Source: an uncultured Mediterranea sp. (lineage in GTDB: Bacteria > Bacteroidota > Bacteroidia > Bacteroidales > Bacteroidaceae). From it: 64,000 bases of DNA. This document shows, one piece after another, positions 40,207 through 47,385 of the stretch (the stretch's first letter is position 1; every line of letters starts with the position of its first letter). The position numbers were made by a program, and so were the translations under genes. The stretch covers positions 1 to 64,000 of the forward strand of contig NZ_CABUOL010000012.1 in NCBI RefSeq assembly GCF_902493215.1, given 5' to 3'. The notes under the pieces are model-generated. The model saw nothing but the letters and a program-made list of their open reading frames with translations, searched no databases and was not told the DNA's origin.

Positions 40207-41241
40207 TCATCGTGTCAGTTTTGTGCCTTCGCACACTTTCTGTTGTCCTTCTACAATGATTTCATCGCCTGCCACCAGTCCCGAAAGGACTACTACTCCC
40301 TGGGGGGTAAATTCACCACATTCTACAAACCGTTTGGTAGCCGTTCCGCCAGCATCAACCCAAACAAAACTACGGTTATTCTCATCGATTTGTAAAACGG
40401 AAGCAGGAATGATACATACTTCTCCTTCAGAACCAGTCAAGAGAGTCACCTGTGCTACCATGCCCGGCATCAGTCCTCCAACCGGCTTTCCAGGCTTTAT
40501 CTTCACCAGATATGACCGTGACAACGGATGAGCCTTCACTCCTTTTTCCGTAACCACCCCTGAAAATTTTCCGCCTTTCAATGCCGGCACAGTGACAAAT
40601 GCCTGCTGCCCGACCTTGACATCGGCAATTTCTGTCTCCGGAACCGGAATCGTAACCTGTAGCTCGTCATCAGTCACCAGCTTCACTACAGGTACACCGG
40701 GGGCTACATTCTGCCCCACCTCCGCCAGTTTTTCAGCAACGACCCCGTCAAAAGGAGCATACAGTTTACAGTCCTCCAGGTTCTTGCGGGCTATTTCCTC
40801 CATGGAACATGCCTGGCGGTATCTGCTCTGTACCTCTATCCATTTGATTTCAGCCAGACTACCTTTCTTATATAGTTCTTCCATTCTGCGATAGGCATCC
40901 TCTGCCTGTTCCAATGAAGCTTTAGCCGCACGATAGCTGCTTTCCATAGAAGTCCGGTCTGTTTCGGCCAACAATTGACCTTTTTTTACCCGACTTCCCA
41001 TACCTACTCGCATATCTTTCAATACCCCCATCACAGAAAAGCTGAGTACACTTCCGTTTTCTTCTTCCACTGTTCCCGAGAAACCATGATTCTCCGCCAG
41101 CAAAGAAGGTTCTACCTTCATTGTCCTTACTTTAACCGGTTCCACTACTTCCGATAACTCTTTAGAGGTGTTCCCACACCCTGCACACATGCCCAGCATC
41201 ATCAGCATAGTCATGCAGTACGTTGTCTTGATACGTTTCAT
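40207..41241 (-). CDS. RND periplasmic adaptor (membrane fusion) lipoprotein
   Basis: 344 aa from MKRIKTTYCMTMLM, with lipobox MCAGC near residue 22. Lipoyl half-motifs (KDMRVGMGSRVKKGQLLAET and VVAEKLAEVGQNVAPGVPV) flank a helical hairpin (about 95-165), followed by beta-barrel and membrane-proximal domains. Links the RND pump to the TolC-like protein. An ATG 30 nt upstream would put charged residues before the lipoprotein signal, so it is not used. Divergent from the AraC gene. Confidence 0.92.
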   Translation of the reverse strand: MKRIKTTYCMTMLMMLGMCAGCGNTSKELSEVVEPVKVRTMKVEPSLLAENHGFSGTVEEENGSVLSFSVMGVLKDMRVGMGSRVKKGQLLAETDRTSMESSYRAAKASLEQAEDAYRRMEELYKKGSLAEIKWIEVQSRYRQACSMEEIARKNLEDCKLYAPFDGVVAEKLAEVGQNVAPGVPVVKLVTDDELQVTIPVPETEIADVKVGQQAFVTVPALKGGKFSGVVTEKGVKAHPLSRSYLVKIKPGKPVGGLMPGMVAQVTLLTGSEGEVCIIPASVLQIDENNRSFVWVDAGGTATKRFVECGEFTPQGVVVLSGLVAGDEIIVEGQQKVCEGTKLTR

Positions 41242-41451
41242 TTTCAAAATCATTTTATCCTTTTTGAACAAATCAGGTGCAAAGTAAGAGGCTTCAGAAA
41301 AAACTACGGGAATTTATTCTTCTACAAAAATGTCCCATATTTCCTGCGACAAGTAAGATATTCCATCAGGAACATTTCTACAGAAAATTCAACCAACGTT
41401 TATTGGAAAATATTCTGTTCTTTTGTGACATAAACAGATTAAAATACAATT

Positions 41452-42342
41452 ATGGAACAAAAAATGATTGTAGGCAATGCAGAACAATTGGAACAAGAAC
41501 TGGTAGAAAAAAATACCATCTATCACGATGACCGCATCATGATTATCGACCATCTGCATGAAATGGACCTTCTTCCGGCTCCCCCCGTACGCTTGGAGTC
41601 TTATATGGCCATTTTATGCCTGAAAGGAAAAGGCCAGGTAGCAGTTAACAACAAATTTTTCGATGTATGCAAGAATGACATCATGATTTGCCATCCACAG
41701 ACCATATTAGAACACAGTATGGTCAGCATAGACTTTGAGTGCTGCGGTTTTTGCCTCTCGCCCGAATATGTCAACCAGATTATTCTTATCTCTTCGGGCA
41801 CATGGAATTTTAAGATGTTCATCGAAAAACATCCCATCATCTCCTTGTCCGAGGAAGAAAGTATCATTTTCCATCAATATTACAGCCTGCTTCGCTCCAA
41901 ACTCCTCGGAACTCCCCACCGTCATCAAAAAGAGCTGATAGACGCCTTACTACAGGCTTTCATTTATGAATTTTCCGATTCTATGGAACGTATCATTCGC
42001 CTTTCACCTCCATCCTATAATTCTGCGGAAAACCTTTTCAACCAGTTCACAGAAATCCTCTCTGCTGCTTATCCCAAACCACGAAGCGTGGCCTTTTATG
42101 CAGACAAACTGCATGTAACCCCCAAATACCTGTCTGCCGTCTGCAAAAAGGTCAGTGGAAATACAGCCTCCGCCCTCATCGAACAATATGTGATGAAAGA
42201 CATCCAGTATCTCCTGAAGAAAACAACCAAAAGCATCAAGGAAATAGTCAACGAACTCGATTTTCCCAACATTTCTTTCTTCGGGAAATACGTCAAACAG
42301 CATGTAGGCGTATCACCCAAACAATACAGGGCCGAGTCATGA
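41452..42342 (+). CDS. AraC-family regulator beside the efflux operon
   Basis: 296 aa. N-terminal cupin-like sensor part (about 30-170) and C-terminal AraC DNA-binding domain (about 195-296) with two helix-turn-helix units: YADKLHVTPKYLSAVCKKV and IKEIVNELDFPNISFFGKYV, ending GVSPKQYR. It is transcribed away from the MFP-RND-TolC operon across a 210-bp gap, so it probably controls that operon. Signal unknown. It is the last chromosomal gene before the prophage junction. Confidence 0.9.
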   Translation: MEQKMIVGNAEQLEQELVEKNTIYHDDRIMIIDHLHEMDLLPAPPVRLESYMAILCLKGKGQVAVNNKFFDVCKNDIMICHPQTILEHSMVSIDFECCGFCLSPEYVNQIILISSGTWNFKMFIEKHPIISLSEEESIIFHQYYSLLRSKLLGTPHRHQKELIDALLQAFIYEFSDSMERIIRLSPPSYNSAENLFNQFTEILSAAYPKPRSVAFYADKLHVTPKYLSAVCKKVSGNTASALIEQYVMKDIQYLLKKTTKSIKEIVNELDFPNISFFGKYVKQHVGVSPKQYRAES

Positions 42343-42375
42343 AGCGATTATAGGGAAAACATCAATTATTGTTAT

Positions 42376-42409
42376 ACAAAAAAGGAGCTACGACTTATCG
42401 TAACTCCTT
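42376..42409 (-). terminator. terminator of the former tRNA-Pro gene
   Basis: AAGGAGCTACGA pairs with TCGTAACTCCTT, with one mismatch. Read on the minus strand the stem is followed by a run of T. It sits just downstream of the tRNA-Pro 3' fragment, as expected for the original tRNA transcript. Confidence 0.8.
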
Positions 42410-42421
42410 GATTTCTTGCTG

Positions 42422-42465
42422 TCGGGGTAGCGGGATTCGAACCCACGACCCCCTGCTCCCAAAGA
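42422..42465 (-). other. tRNA-Pro 3' fragment, probable attL
   Basis: On the minus strand this reads CTTTGGGAG (anticodon loop with TGG at 42459-42461), the right half of the anticodon stem, variable loop, a T-arm (GTGGG-TTCGAAT-CCCGC) and acceptor strand TACCCCG plus A. The 5' half is missing: the sequence before the anticodon loop does not pair with GCAGG. This is the footprint of an element that entered a tRNA gene and displaced its 3' end. Confidence 0.85.
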
Positions 42466-42622
42466 AGCATCCATCTTGTAGCGTATCTTTCTGTTAATAA
42501 ATAAATTACATTCTCTTATATTCTTGTTTAGGATAAGTTTTTGAACATCTTTCTATTTGAATGCCTTCCCTATCCTATCGCCTGTTACCCATCCATCACC
42601 GAACTATACAACATTTAAAAAA

Positions 42623-43180
42623 TCATTTTAAATGCTCAGATAGATTAGATCGGGATTTCTTCAGACATTCTATTATATCATCCAACTTATCTATTTTCAT
42701 AGACACAAATGACCTGTCCGTATAGTTTCTGGTACGCAAATAAAAAGTCCAGACCTTTTCTTTCCTCGCCACAGGATTTTCCTTGCTAAATACACCAAAC
42801 TCTACACCATCACGAGTTTTGTACTCACATTCCATATAATTATCGTATGTATTTACTACAACATTAGATTTGATATATTCCATAGAAGAAATACATCCTG
42901 ACAACTCATCAAAGTCCAAAGTACCTATATAGGAAGAAGATGAATATTCTGTAATGACACGCAACGCACCTGTTTTCTCCCCGGAAGACAGATTAGTTAT
43001 AACTATCGTTTGAAATGATACGCCACCTACTCGCCCAATATCAAAAAAGTCCTTTTGCAACAAGACTCCATCCTTTTCAAGTAATTCTACTGTTTTACTC
43101 TTTGAACTATTGGTTTCTTCTTGCGCAACTAATACCGAGCAAGTTATCACAAGTACAAATAATAAAATAAATTTCTTCAT
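42623..43180 (-). CDS. secreted protein of unknown function in the lysogeny operon
   Basis: 185 aa, not recognised. A clear signal peptide (MKKFILLFVLVITCSVLVAQ) predicts export to the periplasm or, if a lipobox were used (none of the canonical type is seen), to a membrane. The rest is mixed alpha/beta with a Ser-rich middle. It starts 3 nt after the stop of the nuclease-like gene and shares its strand with the repressor, so it is probably made in lysogens. Secreted proteins in this place often change the host surface or block superinfection; that is inference. Confidence 0.75.
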   Translation of the reverse strand: MKKFILLFVLVITCSVLVAQEETNSSKSKTVELLEKDGVLLQKDFFDIGRVGGVSFQTIVITNLSSGEKTGALRVITEYSSSSYIGTLDFDELSGCISSMEYIKSNVVVNTYDNYMECEYKTRDGVEFGVFSKENPVARKEKVWTFYLRTRNYTDRSFVSMKIDKLDDIIECLKKSRSNLSEHLK

Positions 43181-43183
43181 AAC

Positions 43184-44653
43184 TCAAATATTTAGTTTGT
43201 TCTTTAACTCATTATACAAATCAGGATTTCTCATGTCCTCCCAATAAAACTTTCTATATCGGCTTCTACTGAATCCGTTCTTGTTATCATAAACCATAAT
43301 GCACTCCTTATCACACAAGATGATTAATGAAGACAAAAGCAACTTGGCATAAGAGAATGCCTGAAGAAAGGCTGATTCTATCTCATGGTTGTTCTTCATA
43401 TAGTATTTTGCTTCAATCAACACCTTTGCTTTTTCTTCTTCTGACTTGTTGTCATAATGAAGCGCATAATCCGGGAATATACGATGTCCTCTCCCTGCAT
43501 GGATTGGCAACTGTCGAATGTAGTCTTTATGCTCATACCACCCCATTTCATTCAACAATGGCTCCAGCAGTTTTTTCTCTACATCCTTTTCCTCCTTAAT
43601 TACTATTCCTTCCGGCAATGAAGGTGCGTATATTTGAGGAAGTACGGATGTGTCAAATCCTTTTGCTTCTATCATCCTCATGAGTTCTGCATAATCCTTT
43701 CCCGTAACCTGCCATCCATTAACGCCTTGAAAGTTCTTTCTGACAAGCGGATGGTCTGAAAAGTATTCGTCGGCTTTCAGTTCCTTTAAAGAGATATGCG
43801 GAATGTCTATTCTGTCCCCTATATAGGTGCTACTATAATAATGGAAGAACGGGTCTATCACTCCGTCAACCTGTGCTATCCATAAACAGGTGATTGCGCT
43901 TACCGGTGATGTTTCATAGTGTATAATGATGTCCCCTTTCTTTGTCTCTTTGTTGGATTGCCAAAAGCCAGTAGTCCAATGCGTACCATAACCATCAATC
44001 ACTCCTCCAATAAACCATGCAGCAGATGGTTTAGGCATTTCCTTCTTGTTATCAATTCCTAAAACACTTGGAACATGATCGTACAGGAATGCACCCAACT
44101 CAGCTGGTGATAGTTCATTTTCTGTCCTGAATTGATAGAAAACTTTGCAGAGCTCCCAATAATACATGCACCTTGCTCTATAATCAGGTTTCTTGGGAAT
44201 TGGAGGCAATTCTATTTCAAAGCAATCAGCAAGTCTTGTAAGCTGGTAAAAATCATCAATATAAAGATATGGGAAGAAATATTCTCCGAACAAATAGTTC
44301 AATTCCATTGACAAAAATGGTACGAACTCAAGCATTCGGTCAAAGTCGCCAATCTTCAGAATTTCTTCCGATTCTATCATTAGCCCGGTGGATATAATTT
44401 CCTCATACAACTTTCCTGCATCATCCAGAGAGTTTAATTTAATCCCATCGTATTCTGAAACCTTATAACACCAAAAGTCCTCCAATATTCCACAAATCAT
44501 TTCTGAATTGAAAGAATCCTTGATTTTAGGATTGTACTTCTCGAACAGGCGTTCCTCTTCTATCCACTCTCTTCTGTCTGAAAATGCAGCTATAGCGGAT
44601 TTCCCTTCAGGAGAGTTCTTGTACAAGTTCCAAAAATATTGATTGAATTTCAT
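43184..44653 (-). CDS. candidate modification-dependent nuclease (EVE-like plus PD-(D/E)XK)
   Basis: 489 aa in three parts. Residues 1-205 are helical and unknown. Residues about 211-330 resemble an EVE/PUA-like fold: AAWFIGGVIDGYGTHW, then KKGDIIIHYE, then ISLKELKAD and HPLVRKNFQGVNG. Residues about 355-460 resemble the N-terminal nuclease of HsdR: LLEPLLNEMGW, then P394-D395 and E414-A-K416, then Q431 in a QAFSYAK helix. EVE domains elsewhere read modified bases and guide nucleases. The gene starts 2 nt after the repressor stop, so it is likely expressed in the lysogen. A defence role against other phages is inferred. Confidence 0.6.
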   Translation of the reverse strand: MKFNQYFWNLYKNSPEGKSAIAAFSDRREWIEEERLFEKYNPKIKDSFNSEMICGILEDFWCYKVSEYDGIKLNSLDDAGKLYEEIISTGLMIESEEILKIGDFDRMLEFVPFLSMELNYLFGEYFFPYLYIDDFYQLTRLADCFEIELPPIPKKPDYRARCMYYWELCKVFYQFRTENELSPAELGAFLYDHVPSVLGIDNKKEMPKPSAAWFIGGVIDGYGTHWTTGFWQSNKETKKGDIIIHYETSPVSAITCLWIAQVDGVIDPFFHYYSSTYIGDRIDIPHISLKELKADEYFSDHPLVRKNFQGVNGWQVTGKDYAELMRMIEAKGFDTSVLPQIYAPSLPEGIVIKEEKDVEKKLLEPLLNEMGWYEHKDYIRQLPIHAGRGHRIFPDYALHYDNKSEEEKAKVLIEAKYYMKNNHEIESAFLQAFSYAKLLLSSLIILCDKECIMVYDNKNGFSRSRYRKFYWEDMRNPDLYNELKNKLNI

Positions 44654-44655
44654 GC

Positions 44656-45336
44656 CTATAACTGTGTTTTGACAGACAAGATATTTTCTACGATGAACAT
44701 CTTTCTGATTTTCCCCTTGTGAAGTTTTATATCATCATATTGCGGATTCTCACTCCGCAGGATGATATAATTATCCTCGTCCGGCTCGTATCTACGTATA
44801 TACTTAATCATACGATATTCATCTAACAAGATAAGATACATTTGCCCATAGAAAATATCCTCCCAACTATGAATTTCTCTGATTACAACCATGTTTCCAT
44901 CGAAAATTCGTGGTTCCATGCTGTCTCCGTTTGCCCGTACAATCTGTGAACCCTTATTGATTCCGGGAAGGTTTACCGAGCCTATGATATTATCTTGTGT
45001 GAAGGAAATATCCCTTTTATCGGTACCGCATGTTGCATCAATGTCATAGACTAATGTCCCTGAATAATCGCCTTCCTTTATATCGTTTGGGGAAATGGAA
45101 GATCCAGACTTGAGTGGGGCTGCCTCTTTAATCATTTCTCCCTCGCCATATAACAGCCAGTCACGATTTAATTCAGGATAAGAAGTCAGAACATTGTTTA
45201 GTTTTTCAGAACCAAACCCCTTTCTCATAGATGTAACATAACCTGTTGACAAATTGCATTTCGATTCAAATTCTTTCATGCTAACACCCTTGTACTTAAT
45301 GAATTCAATGGTTCGTTCTTTTATCGTCTTATTCAT
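44656..45336 (-). CDS. phage repressor, HTH plus S24 LexA-like peptidase
   Basis: 226 aa from MNKTIKERTIEFIKYKG. An ATG 126 nt upstream is rejected because it would read through the operator region. HTH at about residues 5-60 (MKEFESKCNLSTGYVTSMRK). S24 domain at about 95-226 with Ser139 in GDSMEPRIFDGN and Lys178 in DEYRMIKYI, the catalytic dyad of LexA/CI proteins. It should hold the prophage in lysogeny and be inactivated through RecA after DNA damage. Two dyads upstream (45376-45409) are its likely operators. Confidence 0.9.
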   Translation of the reverse strand: MNKTIKERTIEFIKYKGVSMKEFESKCNLSTGYVTSMRKGFGSEKLNNVLTSYPELNRDWLLYGEGEMIKEAAPLKSGSSISPNDIKEGDYSGTLVYDIDATCGTDKRDISFTQDNIIGSVNLPGINKGSQIVRANGDSMEPRIFDGNMVVIREIHSWEDIFYGQMYLILLDEYRMIKYIRRYEPDEDNYIILRSENPQYDDIKLHKGKIRKMFIVENILSVKTQL

Positions 45337-45375
45337 ATGGCAATACTTTAAAAATGTTAAATCAGAGCACAAATC

Positions 45376-45409
45376 AGAACAATGTTTTGTTATATCAGAA
45401 CAATGTTCT
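45376..45409. promoter_or_regulatory. operator pair of the phage repressor
   Basis: AGAACAATGTTCT (45397-45409) is a dyad apart from its centre base, and AGAACAATGTTTT (45376-45388) is a close copy exactly 21 bp upstream, about two helical turns. Both are preceded by ATC. A further half-like TCAGAGCAC is at 45362-45370. They overlap the rightward promoter, as expected for lytic-gene repression. Confidence 0.8.
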
Positions 45410-45416
45410 ATATTTG
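45386..45416 (+). promoter_or_regulatory. rightward early (lytic) promoter
   Basis: TTTG at 45386-45389, a 19-nt spacer and TATATTTG at 45409-45416 match the TTTG-N19-21-TAnnTTTG consensus. The -33 box lies in one repressor operator and the -7 box abuts the other. It drives the long rightward operon starting at 45480. Confidence 0.8.
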
Positions 45417-45443
45417 CATCAGAAACGTAACATCGATACGAAA

Positions 45444-45451
45444 CAAAGATA
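45444..45451 (-). promoter_or_regulatory. -7 box for the repressor operon
   Basis: TATCTTTG on the minus strand matches TAnnTTTG, upstream of the operators. It would give a leader of about 100 nt before the repressor start at 45336. No clear -33 box is seen. Confidence 0.5.
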
Positions 45452-45479
45452 GTAAATAACATTAATAATACACACGATT

Positions 45480-45800
45480 ATGAAAAGAAATGTATTACAC
45501 GAGATTATGAGCCTTGCTTGGCAGTTTGTAAAACGCAATGGCTTTACGATGAGTGAGGCACTGAAAGTAGCTTGGGCGAACATGAAACTGAAAGCTGCAA
45601 TGAAGCAAAGAATAGTAAAGTTCTACTTCACGAAGGTGGACGGTTCTGTTCGCGAAGCCTATGGCACACTGAAAGAAAACCTGATCCCCGCCACATCAGG
45701 TGAAAGCAAAAGAAAGAACGACACCGTACAGGTGTACTTCGACACTGAGAGACAAGAATACAGATGCTACAAGAAAGCTAACCTTTTAAATATCGCATGA
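45480..45800 (+). CDS. DUF2693-type small SH3-fold protein
   Basis: 106 aa. Pattern recognised as DUF2693: a helical N-terminus (LHEIMSLAWQFVKRNGFTMS) and a basic beta part (IVKFYFTKVDGSVREAYGTL, then DTVQVYFDTERQEYRCYKKA). This family is frequent in Bacteroidales phages and mobile elements; its function is unknown. First gene of the early rightward operon, preceded by CACACGATT directly before the ATG, a motif shared with other genes of this prophage. The next gene overlaps its stop by ATGA. Confidence 0.8.
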   Translation: MKRNVLHEIMSLAWQFVKRNGFTMSEALKVAWANMKLKAAMKQRIVKFYFTKVDGSVREAYGTLKENLIPATSGESKRKNDTVQVYFDTERQEYRCYKKANLLNIA

Positions 45801-46048
45801 CTATGACACGCTACGAAATCGAACGAGAACTGGACAGCCTTTACAAGGACTTGAACATCGCCCACAATGCCGACGAACAGACCGTTTGCAGAGTATTCAA
45901 TACCGACACAAAGAATGAGGCCATCCGAGCGATAACTGACGAGATAGACAACTATGAATCAGCCCTTGAAGAATATGACCAGCCCAATGATGACGGCATG
46001 GACTACGATGCCTTGTGCCGGGTGCAAGGGATAGCACGGTACGCATAA
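45797..46048 (+). CDS. small acidic early protein, unknown
   Basis: 83 aa, acidic, mostly helical (MTRYEIERELDSLYKDLNIA and later DEIDNYESALEEYD). Not recognised. Its start overlaps the stop of the DUF2693 gene (ATGA), which points to translational coupling. It is followed by a 487-nt gap without genes that carries the structured RNA candidate. Confidence 0.7.
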   Translation: MTMTRYEIERELDSLYKDLNIAHNADEQTVCRVFNTDTKNEAIRAITDEIDNYESALEEYDQPNDDGMDYDALCRVQGIARYA

Positions 46049-46049
46049 C

Positions 46050-46520
46050 CGAATTACCCTGCTGACGGATTGAACGGCAACTGGCAGCGAGGGCCGGGCA
46101 GGGTTCTACTTGATTGGTTCTTTGACGTAATGGAAATTTTAGGTGTACTGCTACACCTGACGCAAAGGGGTTCGACTGAGTAGCGATAGCGGCACGGTGA
46201 AAAGTATGCGAGTAAGGGACTGACAAGAAGCAAACGCAGCGCATTAATCACCGCGAGAACAAAAACGACTTATACGATTGCAGGTGGCCGTAGGTCGGCT
46301 ACAAAGACAATCTTAACTGATTAGACACCAGCAAGAACTATATATATCCCGTAGGCCCACCGGCCTAGTAACCCAACAAAGCGAAAGCCATAGACATCGG
46401 AACTGGGGCGGGAACTCACCCGGAAACCGCAGAAAAGGTCAGTGCTATTGCCTTGCCAAAAGCCGTGGGGGACGCGAAGTGCGCACCGCTATCCCCTTAC
46501 CCTCGCAAGGGCGGTTTTCT
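46050..46520 (+). ncRNA. candidate large structured RNA, about 470 nt
   Basis: No plausible coding frame, visibly richer in G+C than its neighbours, and dense in perfect hairpins: 46056-46062 with 46098-46104 (ACCCTGC/GCAGGGT); 46141-46158 (AGGTGTA-CTGC-TACACCT); nested 46195-46200 with 46248-46253 and 46206-46210 with 46240-46244; 46284-46302 (GTGGCCG-TAGGT-CGGCTAC); 46352-46367 (TAGGCC-CACC-GGCCTA); 46409-46422 (CGGG/CCCG); 46468-46472 with 46492-46496. It ends in CCCT-CGCA-AGGG then CGGTTTTCTT, a weak terminator. A tRNA-like gene follows within 300 nt. It may be a member or relative of the GOLLD/ROOL class of phage RNAs, or new. Confidence 0.65.
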
Positions 46521-46535
46521 TAATCATTAATCAAC

Positions 46536-46730
46536 ATGAAAGCAAAGATATTATCCACCATCATGGCTGTGTCATTTATTGTATGCGCAGTCACCATTGC
46601 TGACCTCAGCATCCTGTTTTGGATGTCCCTAACCATTTTCTCTTTCTCGTGCCTGTATGCCAACAAACACGAGAAATCATTATCCGCCGAACTGGACGAT
46701 CTTTTCGGTAAAGATGACGAACTCAGATGA
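46536..46730 (+). CDS. small membrane protein, unknown
   Basis: 64 aa with two hydrophobic segments (about 5-23 and 25-42) and a charged tail (SLSAELDDLFGKDDELR). Inner-membrane location is likely, with the tail in the cytosol. Not recognised. It lies between the structured RNA candidate and the first tRNA-like gene. Small membrane proteins in phage early regions may act in lysis inhibition or exclusion, but nothing here shows it. Confidence 0.65.
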   Translation: MKAKILSTIMAVSFIVCAVTIADLSILFWMSLTIFSFSCLYANKHEKSLSAELDDLFGKDDELR

Positions 46731-46783
46731 ATTTAGTGTGAAATCCAAGGTGTGTGGTCTGTGAAGATAATACACCTGAAAAA

Positions 46784-46898
46784 GGGTGATTAGCTCAGTC
46801 AGGTAGAGCGGCGCAAATTGGTTTTGTGTGTTTCCCATAGTTTATAAAGGTTAGTTAGTTATTGCGCAGGTCACGGCGTTCAAGTCCCGTATCACCCA
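46784..46898 (+). tRNA. tRNA-like gene with a long insertion in the anticodon loop
   Basis: 115 nt. Acceptor stem GGGTGAT/ATCACCC is perfect over 7 bp, discriminator A at 46898. D-stem GCTC/GAGC (46793-46796 with 46806-46809). Anticodon stem GCGCA (46811-46815) pairs with TGCGC (46863-46867), but 47 nt lie between the arms where 7 are normal. The T-arm pairs as ACGG(C)G-TTCAAGT-CCCGT with one bulged C. No CCA is encoded. The anticodon cannot be assigned. The insert (about 40 nt) is far too short for a group I intron. Confidence 0.65.
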
Positions 46899-46921
46899 CC
46901 CTATTTTAAAACCTAACAGAT

Positions 46922-47164
46922 ATGATTAGAGAAATTGCAGTAGATGAAAACTATCAAACGGTACGCCTGTTTGACAGCATCGAGAAAGGGGATATTTACA
47001 AAGTCCCCTACGACAGGAAGAGACACAACGGTATCAAGCTGGAGGCTTCGCGCCGCAACCGAGACCTTCGCCTGATGGGTAAACTAAAGAACAAGATGGA
47101 TGTGAAATACCGCGTGTCGGCCACTGAATATCCGGGCTACACTTCCATCATGTGCATCAAGTAA
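46922..47164 (+). CDS. small early protein, unknown
   Basis: 80 aa, basic, mostly beta with a central KRHNGIKLEASRRNRDLRLM segment. Not recognised. The Arg/Lys-rich centre could bind nucleic acid, but no fold can be named. It lies between the tRNA-like gene and a small winged-helix-like protein in the same orientation. Confidence 0.65.
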   Translation: MIREIAVDENYQTVRLFDSIEKGDIYKVPYDRKRHNGIKLEASRRNRDLRLMGKLKNKMDVKYRVSATEYPGYTSIMCIK

Positions 47165-47175
47165 AGGAGGTGCCT

Positions 47176-47379
47176 ATGGTAAACGAAGATGTTTTGAAAA
47201 TCGTCCTCAATGACAAGACCTTTGGCCGCGACCAGGCGGCGGACATCGTGGGTGGGCTGTCCCGCCTGATGAAGTTGGTTGGGCAAGGACTTATTCGGGC
47301 CGAGAAGCGGACGAACAAGCAAAACGGGAAATGGTTCTGTAATGCTTGGGATGTGATTAAACATGCGCAACTGAAATAA
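47176..47379 (+). CDS. small helical protein, possibly winged-helix, unknown
   Basis: 67 aa from MVNEDVLKIVLNDKTFGRDQ. The sequence (ADIVGGLSRLMKLVGQGLIRAEKRTNKQNGKWFCN) has the rhythm of a winged helix with a basic wing, so DNA binding is possible. The start is set by a strong Shine-Dalgarno AAAGGAGG at 47163-47170, 5 nt before the ATG; such sites are rare in this organism group. The upstream frame extension is therefore not used. Next is the ERF gene, 6 nt later. Confidence 0.7.
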   Translation: MVNEDVLKIVLNDKTFGRDQAADIVGGLSRLMKLVGQGLIRAEKRTNKQNGKWFCNAWDVIKHAQLK

Positions 47380-47385
47380 ACTAAT

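Noticed and set aside
42422..42465. Intact tRNA-Pro gene
   Set aside because: Only the part from the anticodon loop to the 3' end is present; the upstream sequence cannot form the anticodon, D or acceptor stems.
45337..45462. N-terminal 42-residue extension of the repressor
   Set aside because: It would translate the operator region and starts upstream of the likely transcription start; MNKTIKERTIEF fits the start of the HTH domain.
45897..46244. 115-codon minus-strand frame inside the structured RNA candidate
   Set aside because: Cys/Ser/His/Arg-rich and unlike a natural protein. It overlaps a coding gene and crosses several perfect hairpins.
46165..46260. tmRNA-like words (GGGGTTCGACTG, then GCAAACGCAGCG with a stop soon after)
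   Set aside because: The tRNA-like 3' domain and acceptor pairing of tmRNA are missing, and no Ala-rich tag end of the Bacteroides type is encoded.
46784..46898. Group I intron in the phage tRNA
   Set aside because: The extra segment is about 40 nt, far below the size needed for a self-splicing core.
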